This document shows, one piece after another, positions 52,562-61,500 of a stretch of DNA of 64,000 nucleotides. Source of the stretch: Microbacterium cremeum (lineage in GTDB: Bacteria; Actinomycetota; Actinomycetes; Actinomycetales; Microbacteriaceae); assembly GCF_015277855.1 (NCBI RefSeq), contig NZ_CP063812.1:3658001-3722000 (forward strand), read 5' to 3'. Position 1 is the stretch's first letter. Each line of letters starts with the position of its first letter. Below the pieces are notes generated by a model, which was given only the letters and a program-made list of their open reading frames with translations, made no database searches and was not told where the DNA came from. Both the position numbers and the translations under genes were made by a program.

Positions 52562-53899
52562 TCAGCTTCCCGACCCGGTTCCTGCCAGCTTCTGCTTCTG
52601 GATGATGTCTTCGATCTCGACCTGCGCCTCCTGCATGGCCGCGGGGATGTCACCGCCCTTCATCGCCTTCTCGATCGCGGTCGAGAACGCGAGGCTGACG
52701 TCCCACGGGTAGGCGGGCTCGGCCTTGGCGTAGGGCACGATCTGCTCGGTGATCGTGGCGAGGAACGGGTTCGCGCTCGCCTCGTCCGTCGCCGCGAGGG
52801 CCTCGGTCACCGAGACACGAGCCGGGTACTTCGAGAAGCCGGTGGCGGTGAAGAAGTCCACCAGGCGGTCGGTGTCGTCGGCGAGCAGCCACTGCACGAA
52901 CTCGGCCGCGCCTTCCTGCGCCTTGGACTTGGAGTCGACCGTCAGCGTCCAGCCGCCCAGCGTCGAGGTGGGCAGCGTGGCGTCGCCGTTGTGCGACGGG
53001 AAGGGCGCCACGCGGGTGTTCTCCCACACCTGTGCCCAGTCGGGGTTGGCCGAGAGCTGGCCGAGGGCCCACGAGCCGCACGCGCTCATCGCGACCTTGC
53101 CCTCGCCGAAGAACGAGCAGTCGGCGTACGGGTACGTCGCCTCCTGCGGCATGAGCTTCTCCTGGTAGAGCGTCTGGTAGAACGCGGCGAGGTCCTCGTA
53201 CGCGGGGTCGTCGGCGGATGCCTCGGACCAGTCTCCGCGGAGCGGGAGGTCGCCGGCGACGTTGTACTGCAGTCCCCAGCTCGACCAGCCCAGGTCGGGG
53301 GCGGTCTGAGCGATGTTCATTCCGAGCACGCCGTCGCCCGTGAGGGTGCGGGCGTCTTCGATGAGCTCGTCCCAGCTGGTCGCGGGCGCGTCGATGCCGG
53401 CCGCCTCGAACAGGTCGGCGCGATAGAACAGCACCGTCGACGGCTCCACCAGGAGCGGGTACGCGTAGATCCCGTCGTCGACCGTGACGAAGGGCTCGAT
53501 GTTCTCGGCGATGTCCTCGAACGCCGACGCATCCATCAATTGGGTGAGGTCGGCGAGCTGCCCGTTCGCCTGCATCGGCTTGATGTTGCCGTAGTTCGTG
53601 GTCTTGACGTCGGGTGCCTTGCCGGCGGCCTGGGCGGCCTTCAGCTTCTGGTCCCACGTGTCGGCCGGCACGACGAGGTGCTCCACCTCGACATCGTCGC
53701 TCTGCGCGTTGAACTCCTTGACCTGCTCCTTGAACCACGCCTGCTGGTAGTCCTCGAACTGCTGCTGCCAGAAGATGACCTTGGTCTTGCCGTCCTCGGT
53801 GGTCGGTGCGCCACCTCCGCCGGCGCAGCCCGCCAGGAGCGTGCCCGCGGCCGCCGCCGCGACGGCGGCGAGCATGAGCCTGCTGTTTCTCTTGTGCAT
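52562..53899 (-). CDS. ABC transporter sugar-binding lipoprotein (CUT1)
   Basis: 445 residues from ATG 53899, with AGGAGGGACGA upstream. Signal peptide with lipobox LAGC, lipidated Cys25, then a Gly-rich linker. The solute-binding fold shows KVIFWQQQFEDYQQAWFKEQVKEF, YAYPLLVEPSTVLFYRADLFEAAG and GKVAMSACGSWALGQL. It captures oligosaccharides at the outer membrane face for the two permeases downstream. First gene of a five-gene operon (binding protein, two permeases, two DUF4185 enzymes) driven by a promoter with a LacI operator in its spacer. Confidence 0.93.
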   Translation of the reverse strand: MHKRNSRLMLAAVAAAAAGTLLAGCAGGGGAPTTEDGKTKVIFWQQQFEDYQQAWFKEQVKEFNAQSDDVEVEHLVVPADTWDQKLKAAQAAGKAPDVKTTNYGNIKPMQANGQLADLTQLMDASAFEDIAENIEPFVTVDDGIYAYPLLVEPSTVLFYRADLFEAAGIDAPATSWDELIEDARTLTGDGVLGMNIAQTAPDLGWSSWGLQYNVAGDLPLRGDWSEASADDPAYEDLAAFYQTLYQEKLMPQEATYPYADCSFFGEGKVAMSACGSWALGQLSANPDWAQVWENTRVAPFPSHNGDATLPTSTLGGWTLTVDSKSKAQEGAAEFVQWLLADDTDRLVDFFTATGFSKYPARVSVTEALAATDEASANPFLATITEQIVPYAKAEPAYPWDVSLAFSTAIEKAMKGGDIPAAMQEAQVEIEDIIQKQKLAGTGSGS

Positions 53900-54205
53900 T
53901 CGTCCCTCCTCAGGAACACGACTCTTCGGTGAGTCGGAGCTGTGGCCGGTCAAGGAAGCCCGGTCTGACGTATCGAGCGATCGGCGGCCTCGGTGGATCG
54001 CCGGTGATCTCGTCTCGGGTCAGAGTAGGCGAAATCGATTTCAAGTGCAATGGGCGGCGAGTCGCCTCGTAGTCCTGTCTGGGTCGTGGAGAGCAACATC
54101 GGCGAGCGAAACGGCCGGAAATGCCCGCCGAACGGCGTCGCTCGATGCTCCGAGCCCGCGCGGGCCGGTCTGTATCGATTTCACAACGGGGCCCGGCATC
54201 CGTCG
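53900..54205. other. 306-nt gene-free interval upstream of the ABC operon
   Basis: Holds the ABC operon promoter and operator at 54022-54050 and a ~115-nt transcribed leader down to the ATG at 53899. In 54051-54205 I see only a degenerate half-operator (ATCGATTTC at 54174-54182, with three mismatches in the other half) beside the end of the 387-residue DUF4185 gene. No small gene is supported. Confidence 0.6.
54022..54050 (-). promoter_or_regulatory. Promoter of the ABC/DUF4185 operon with LacI operator in the spacer
   Basis: Minus strand TTGCAC (54045-54050), 17 bp, TACTCT (54022-54027). The perfect GAAATCGATTTC palindrome (54031-54042) lies 2 nt from the -35 and 3 nt from the -10, the same geometry as at the kinase promoter. 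Confidence 0.82.
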
Positions 54206-55369
54206 TCACGACGCCTTCTCGAGATCGGCCGAGAACCAGAACACGTTGTAGGGGCCCCACAGTGACAGCGAGAAGTGGATGCGGCGTCCGCCCTCGGTGA
54301 CGTATCGCGGATTCAGGTACGGCGAGTACAGCCCTGGGTAGTCCGAGCGGGAAGCCAGCAGGACGGGGTCGTTCCACGGTCCCCACGGCGTGATCCCCTC
54401 GCGGAGGTAGGCGTTCCCGTCGTCCGAGTAGGTCATGAGCCAGCGGTCGAGGTACTCCGAGAACATGACCGACAGCTCGCCGATCGTCCCGTCGACGACG
54501 AGCTCGGCATCCGTCATGTCGGACGACCAGACCGGGGCGCCGTCTCCACCCGTGCCGGCGAAGTACGAGTAGGCGGCGAGGTCCTCCACCGCCGCCACGG
54601 TCGCCGGCACGCGCATGAGCGCAACGCCGCCGAAGCGACCGGACGGGATGGTCCAGAAGTACACGTACTCGTCGCCGCCGTCCGAGACGATCACCGGCGC
54701 CACCTGGATGAAGTTCGAATCCCCCGGCCAGCGCGGGGCATCCAGCACGGTCCAGGTCTCGCCCTGGTCGATGGACTTCGCAAGCCCTGCATAGTTCGCG
54801 TCCCACGCCCCGGGTTCACCCCAGTACGCCACCGACATGTACGAGATGTAGAGCGTGTCGCCGATCGCGAAGCCGTGGGTGGGGATCTTCGTGACCTCGC
54901 CCTCGCCGTCGTTCGGGTCGTGCTCGCCCTCGACGAGCGCCTCGGCCCACCCGATGTCGTCGGCCGGCGCCCAGCCATCGAACGTGATGCCGTCGGACGG
55001 ATCGACGTCGGTCGTCCAGGCCGAGACGTTGGAGCGCCAGATGCCGCCCTGACCGCCGATCGCCTCGGGGTCCCGTTCGCCGAACGTGTCGCCGAAGAAG
55101 AAGTACGTGCGGTCTCCGAGGTTCGTCATCGACCCGAGGTCGGTGCCGGCGACCGCGGCCTTCTCGGTGTCGTTCATGCCGTCGGGTCCGGTCAGCTGCG
55201 CGATCTGGGTGACGTTCGACACGTCCGCCAGCACGAACGGCGTGTCAGTCCCGGCGTCGACGTCGACCACGGGGGTCGCCGGCGATCCGGAGCATGCCGC
55301 GAGCAGCACGGTGAGAGAAGCGGATGCCGCGACCGCCGCGGCACGGGCGCGGGAGCGCGATACGGACAT
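54206..55369 (-). CDS. DUF4185 lipoprotein (GH183-type endo-D-arabinanase candidate)
   Basis: 387 residues, AGGAGGATC before ATG 55369. Signal peptide with lipobox LAAC, Cys26, so membrane-anchored outside. The propeller has VAGTDLGSMTNLGDRTYFFFGD then TFGERD, SIDQGETWTVLD, WNDPVLLASRSDYPGLYSPY and GPYNVFWFSADL. It is closest to the 359- and 680-residue DUF4185 proteins (subfamily A). Monocistronic, with its own LacI operator at 55420-55431. Probably an endo-D-arabinanase that stays near the sugar-binding lipoprotein. Confidence 0.87.
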   Translation of the reverse strand: MSVSRSRARAAAVAASASLTVLLAACSGSPATPVVDVDAGTDTPFVLADVSNVTQIAQLTGPDGMNDTEKAAVAGTDLGSMTNLGDRTYFFFGDTFGERDPEAIGGQGGIWRSNVSAWTTDVDPSDGITFDGWAPADDIGWAEALVEGEHDPNDGEGEVTKIPTHGFAIGDTLYISYMSVAYWGEPGAWDANYAGLAKSIDQGETWTVLDAPRWPGDSNFIQVAPVIVSDGGDEYVYFWTIPSGRFGGVALMRVPATVAAVEDLAAYSYFAGTGGDGAPVWSSDMTDAELVVDGTIGELSVMFSEYLDRWLMTYSDDGNAYLREGITPWGPWNDPVLLASRSDYPGLYSPYLNPRYVTEGGRRIHFSLSLWGPYNVFWFSADLEKAS

Positions 55370-55419
55370 GATCCTCCTCGATCGTCGGTTGCCACGATAC
55401 GTCGGAGAGGGTCGAATAC

Positions 55420-55431
55420 GAAATCGATTTC
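55420..55431. promoter_or_regulatory. LacI operator GAAATCGATTTC upstream of the DUF4185 lipoprotein
   Basis: Perfect 12-bp palindrome 51 nt upstream of ATG 55369, with flanks ACG and ATG as at the kinase site. The hexamers at the matching promoter positions are poor (GCGGAC and TTCGAC), so the exact promoter is less certain here. Confidence 0.72.
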
Positions 55432-55556
55432 ATGTCCGCGCCGGGCCGGGACGCCGTCAGAGGCCCCAGCCGCGGACACGCCGGACGAGGGCGGTGGGTG
55501 CCCTGCCGTGAGCCGGGCGGCCCCTGGAGCTCAGCCGCGGCGGACGGCTGGGCGAT

Positions 55557-55591
55557 GGTGGTGAGGCGGCAACCAGGGCCGCCTCACCACC
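55557..55591. terminator. Terminator of the giant surface protein gene
   Basis: Perfect 14-bp arms GGTGGTGAGGCGGC (55557-55570) and GCCGCCTCACCACC (55578-55591) around a 7-nt loop, 3 nt beyond the stop codon of the minus-strand gene. Confidence 0.8.
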
Positions 55592-55594
55592 GCC

Positions 55595-58500
55595 TCACGC
55601 GCGGTGCCGGCGGCGCACCGCGAGCAGTGCGGCGCCCAGCGCGAGCAGCATGGCGGCGAGACCGCCGGGCACGAGCCAGCCGGCTCCTCCCGTGGTCGCG
55701 AGCGGTTCGGTGACGACCACCCGGGCACACGCGGCCGTGTCGTCGTCGGGGCACGAGTCTCCACCGTCGACCGATCGCCACGGGCCCACGGGGTTCGTGA
55801 CGGTGGCACGGTTCACGGTCTCGCCCGCGCGGTCGAACCGCACGTCGACCGTCATCGTGGCCGCTTCGCCCACGGCCAGATCCGCAACCTGCCAGACCAC
55901 GGTGCCGCCGTCCACGCGAGCCTCCGGGTTCGCCGCGACGAACGCGGCGCCCTGCGGGAGGGAGTCGGTGACGGTCAGGTCGGACGCGTCGATCTGCCCG
56001 GAGTTGCGCACCGTGATGGTGTAGCGGACGGTCTCGCCGACGAGCGCCGCCGTACGGTCCGCCGTCTTCTCGATCTCGAGCTGGCCGACGTCGAACCGGT
56101 TCGTGATCACGACGGTCGCGACATCCTCGGTCATCTCGGGGTCGGGCACCGTGACGACGCCGTCCTCGGGAGACATCGTGACCGCGGTCGCGAGACCCTG
56201 ATCGGTCTCGGTCACCGCGCACTCGGCGCCCACGACGATCCCGTCGATGCGGGCCCGGTAGCCGTTCTCCTCCGAGAGGGTCACGATGCCGCCGCCCGCG
56301 AGCGGAACGGTGAGCGTCGCGTCGTCCTTGACCCACGTGCAGACCGCCTGCGCCTCGAACGGACCGGCACCGAACTCCTGGACGCCGTCGCCGATGCGCT
56401 CCTTCTCGATGACGAGACCCCCGATGCGGAAGTCGTTCGTCACGAGCGCCGTCACGGCGCCGAGGGGCTGACCTTCCTCGGGGCCGACGATGACGACCGC
56501 GGGCGGGTTCTCAGTCTCCGTCGCACCTCCGGTGAGCACCTCGGCCACCTCGCACACCGTCCCGGCGGGGAACTGCGCGGGCACGAGCGAGGGCTCGTCG
56601 GGCACGATGGCGAGGTCCGGCTCGGTGTAGATCACGTCACCGTCGTAGGTGCACGACACCGCCGCGCTGAACGGGCCGTCGCCGTACTCCGCCGCACCGT
56701 CGCCCACCACGGTCTTGAGCACCGAGAGGGTGCCCGCCTCGTAGCGGTTCGTGGCGACGACCTCGGCGGCGGCTCCCACCGCGACCGTCGCAGAGCCGTC
56801 GCCGGCATCGGTCACGCCCTCACCGCTGAACGTCGTCGCGTCGGCGTCGTCGGCATCCGTCTCGCGCACCTCGCACGTCGATCCGACGGGGATCGTGCCC
56901 GCCGTCACCGCGTGGGTCTCACCCTCTGCGAGCGAGAACGAGCGATCGGATGCCGCGAGCTCGACCTCATCGCCGATCGACGTCGTGCACGACAGCGCGA
57001 ACGCGAAGGGACCGAAGGACCCGACGTCCGCGAGCGTGTCGACGTGCTTGGCGATGCTCAGTCCGCCGAACTCGTACACGTTGCCCAGCGTCGCGACCTG
57101 CGCGGCGGGAACCTCGTCGCCGCCGATCTGCGTCACGGGCAGCACAGGGTTGACCACGGTACGGCTCGTCTCGCCGAAGCGGCCGGCCGGGCCCTGCTCC
57201 GCCACCGAGCACTCCGCGCCCAGCGGGATGCCGTCGATGCGCGCGGCGTACCCGCTGCCGGCGTCGAGGGTGACGGATGCCGCCGGCCCGAGGTCGAGCG
57301 TCGCTCCGGCGACCGTGCACGCGACGTCGGCGACGAAGGCGTCGGCCGCGTAGCGCGCGGCCGGGCCGCTCACCTGCTTCTGCACCTCGATGGGACCGCT
57401 GACCAGCGTGACGCCGGCCTTCACCGGTGCGCGCCGCAACGTGCCCCCGTCGGAGAGGACGGCCTGCGCGCCGAACTGGTTCCACGCGAACTGCTCGGTC
57501 ACCGGCACCTCGATCGGCGCCAGGTCCGGATCGTCGGCCGTCGCGGGCGCGTTGATCGTCTGATACCGAACGGTCACCGCCCCGCCGGGCGCGAGCGAGC
57601 CGGCCGTGGACGTCGTGAAGTCGACCAGCACGCGCAGGCCCGTCACCGTCGTCCAGTCGCCGCTGAACGCGTCGCTGTCGGTCCAGGAGTCGGCGTCGCA
57701 CGTCGGGTCGGCGGGCCACGTCGTGCTGCTGCCCGAGCCGACGCATACGTCGGCTCCGGTGGTGACCTGCCAGCGCACGGTCGTGCCCGCGGGCACGGCG
57801 ATGTCGAGCCCGGCCGCACCGTCGAACACGGGACGGTAGGTCGACCCGCGCGAGCCGCCGGTGGCGAGCATGCGGTCGCCCGGGGTCGGGAGCGGCTCGA
57901 CAAGCGTCATCGAACGGTACGACGAGGTGCCGCTGTTGACGGCCTCGAGCTTCCACGCGTCCGTGGCGCCCACGACGGTGTTGGCCGCACACGGCGTGCG
58001 GTAGTAGCCCTCGGCGTCGGTGAGGCACGGACCGTCGGGACGCACCGTGTTGACAGCGCCGTCGACGACGTCGCCGTCGATCTCACCCCTGACCCCCTTG
58101 AACGTCGCCAGCGAGGCGCCCGGGATCGGCTCGACGAAGTTGGTCGTGCCGCACTCGTTCACGCCCGCTCCGGCCAGGATTCCCTGGCCGTTGCCCGACG
58201 TGTTGGCGCACGACGACAGCTCCTGAGCGGTCGTCACGACGAACTGGTTGGTCGCGCGCTCCCCCTGCGTGAGGCCGGGCTTGAGCACGATGCCGAGCGT
58301 GATCGTGAACGTCTCACCGGGCGCCATGCGGCGGCCGCCCTCCGGCCACGTGAACGCGATCCGGTGGGTCGCCGCGTCGTACTCGTACGCGACATCGGTC
58401 GACAGCAGGCCTCCGTCCGATGTCTCGAAGGCCGGCTCCTCGGCGAAGTCGGGCTCGAGCGAGGTCGGCAGCGTGTCGATCACGTGCTCCACCGTGAGGT

Positions 58501-61500
58501 AGCCGGTGCCGGCGTTCGTGAACTCGAGCGTCCACGGGTTCGTGGTCGCCGCTTCCACCGTGTGCACGTTGTTCTCGGGCGTCTTGGCGACGTCGAGCGC
58601 AGCCGTTCCGGTCGTGAGCGCGATGTCGTCAGCCGCGTCGGCGGTGGCCGCCGGGTAGACGTCGCCGTCCGCGCGGGCCGACTCCGTGTTCACCTCGTTC
58701 TCGACGGTGCTCGGGAACGCGATGGCCTCGTCGGTGCCGCGCACCGTCTCGAGCAGGTGCACGGTGAGGTCGGCGGTCGCGGTCCAGTGCGCGGGCGGGG
58801 CGGTGCGCGAGAACACACCGCCGTCCTCCCGTGTGAACACGAGACGGATGCCGATCACATCGTCGAGCGGCGCGTCGGGCAGTGCCGCGGTCGCCGCCGG
58901 CACGCCCTCGATCCATTCATCGCCCACGAGCACGTCCACCCGAACCCGGTCCGCGCCGCCGGGGAACTCCACTGCGTCGAGCGACGCGAGACGGAAGCGG
59001 CTCCAGAACGCGGGGTCGCTGTCCTCCACCGTCACCCGCTGCGTCGCCACGGTGGACTCGCCGTCCGTGGCCTGCAGACGCACGCCGACGGGCTCGTGCC
59101 GATCACGTTCGAGCAGGGTCGCGGGCGTGATCGTCTTCGCGGCGGTCACATCGAGAAGGCCCGTCACGAGCTGGACGTCGTCGCCGGCCGTGTCGTACGG
59201 CGTCGCCGTCGCGAACAGCACCGGGTCGTACGACTGTGCGAACGCGTCGTTCGTCGTGACGACGGGCTCGGTCGCGTTCTCGCCCGTGCTGCGCTCGGTG
59301 ACGCGCAGGCGCGTCGTGAGCGTCATCCCGAGCTTCGCGTCCGTGGCGATCGTGCCGCCCGCCGTCTCGGGGCCGGTCCCCTGATAGAGGACGCTGACGC
59401 CCACCACATCGGCGAGCTGTGCGCCCGTGAGCGCGGCCGCAGCCGTGATGCTGAGACTCTGCGTGCTGAGCGTGCCGTCGGACCCGCGCTTCCAGAGCGT
59501 GACGGTGGAGGCCGTCGAGTCCACGCCGGCGTTGCCCGGGATCGCGAACGCGATGCCGATGAGGTCGATGCGCTCGAAGGGGTTGGTGGCCGGGTCGTAC
59601 GAGACCCCCGCATAGGGGTTCGCCTCCCAGCCGTCCGCCGGCGAGACGCAGTCCTCGACGGCCGCGTCGGTGCACGCCATCGGGTCGGTCACCCGCAGGT
59701 ACGAGGCTCGCGAGGCGGAGTCGTTGTGCGCGTCGATGGTCCAGACGATCTGCGGGTAGCCGTCGGCCGGCACCTCGCCGGGGACGGGGATCGGCACGAC
59801 GTCGCGATCGGCGGACTTCGCGACCACGACCGCCGGCGGCTGGTCGATCAGCGTGATGTCGTCGCGCGCGCCGTGCGGCCCGACAGGCTCTCCGTGCTGA
59901 ACGCCGCTGACGCCCACGGTGTTCCAGATCGTGGCCGGGTCGGCGTCGTTGTAGCCGTGGGTCGCGGTCACCCATGGCCCTTCGGCGTCCGCCACGCGCA
60001 CGACGTTGCGCAGGCGCCAGACGAGGTCGAACACGCGGAGGCTTCCGACGGCGCTCGTGGTGACGCCCGATCCGGGAGCCGGACGCAGCGGGTCTGCGCT
60101 CGCCGCGCGTGCGGCATCGTTCGGTACTGCCGTGATGCGCACGCCCGTGGTGCCCGCCGACTGCGCGGCAGTGAGGGCGTGGCCCTTGAAGCTCGCGCCG
60201 TTCATCCACGAGCCCGACGGCGCCGGCACGGTCGTCCATGATCCGCCGATGAAGAGTTCGATGCTCGACACCGAGTCCCACTTCCATCGGGCGTCGTTCG
60301 ACGGCCGGATCTCGCGGAGGTCGAACGCCTGGAAGACCGTCTCGGCGGGCATCGTCTCGCCGCCGTTCGGGTCGGCGATCGTCACCGACTCGAAGCCGGT
60401 GGCCGTCACGGCCCAGCTGAGACGACTGGTCGCCGAGGCGCCCGACTGCGAGCTGAGCGAGGAGGGCGTCCAGGTCTTGTCGGCCATGAGCGTGCCGTCG
60501 CCGTCGAATGCGACGATCTCGGCGGGTGCGGCATCCGTCACCTCATCACTGGAGATGCGGGTTCCGCCGGCCACGATGCCCTCGGCCTGCGCCGTCGCGA
60601 CGTTCTCGTAGCGCACGGGGTCGCCACCGGGGGTGGCCGTCGGGTCACCACCGTCTCGGAGCGCGGCACGCGCCTCGAACACCGTGTTCGGACTCACCGT
60701 GGTGCCGGCGGGGAAGCCTGCCGCATTCGAGAAGGTGTAGCGGAGCCCCGTCACCGTTGCGGGGTCGATGCCGGGCGCGAGTTCTGCCAGGTCGCCCGAG
60801 AAGACCTCTGTGGCACCTGCGGGGGCGACGACCGTCACCTGCTGCCAGCCCGAGGGCGTGAGCGCCTCGACAGTGAGCGTCGAACCCGAGAGCACTTGGG
60901 TCGGAGCGATGCCGACCGGAGTGAACGCGTTCCAGAAGTCGTCGGCCTCGGCCTCGCGCCAGACGTCCTCGACCACGATCGTGCTCGGGTCGACGAACGC
61001 GGAGTCCGTCGTCGACGTCGTGGGCAGCTGCACCACGACCGTGCCGCCTGCCGTCACGGGCGCGGCGGGCGAGAGCTTCTTGTCGAGCGCGATGCGGATG
61101 TCGGGGTAGTAGACCGCGAGCGGCGCGGTCGCGGAATCGGATGCCGAGCCGGCCGGGTTCTCGCCCGACACGACGACCGTGTTCGGCAGCTGGATGGGGC
61201 TGCGGGCTTCGGACTCGACGACGTCGGCCGCGGTTCCGATCCGGTACGACGCGTTGAACACCGCGCCGGGCGCGATCGACCCCTCGAGCGTGAGCGCGAA
61301 GCCGGTGAGGTGCGCACCGGCGGGAGCGGCGGGCACGCCCGGGGTCTCTCCGTCGCCGAACGCCGTGTCGACGACCGTGCCGTCGCTGAAGGTCCAGCTG
61401 ACCGCGCCGGACGCGGCGCCGGCGGGGTACGCGAGCGGGCCCGTGAATCCGTCGAACGTGACGCCGTCGGTGAAGTACTCCGCGTCGGTGAGCGTCAGCG

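Noticed and set aside
54171..54183. Fifth LacI operator (TGTATCGATTTCA)
   Set aside because: Only one half-site is intact, with three mismatches in the other, and no promoter hexamers flank it.
55604..60241. Very long open frame (1545 codons) on the plus strand
   Set aside because: It lies fully antisense to the giant surface protein. High GC removes stop codons from the antisense frame, and its Arg/His/Val-rich translation has no domain or credible start.
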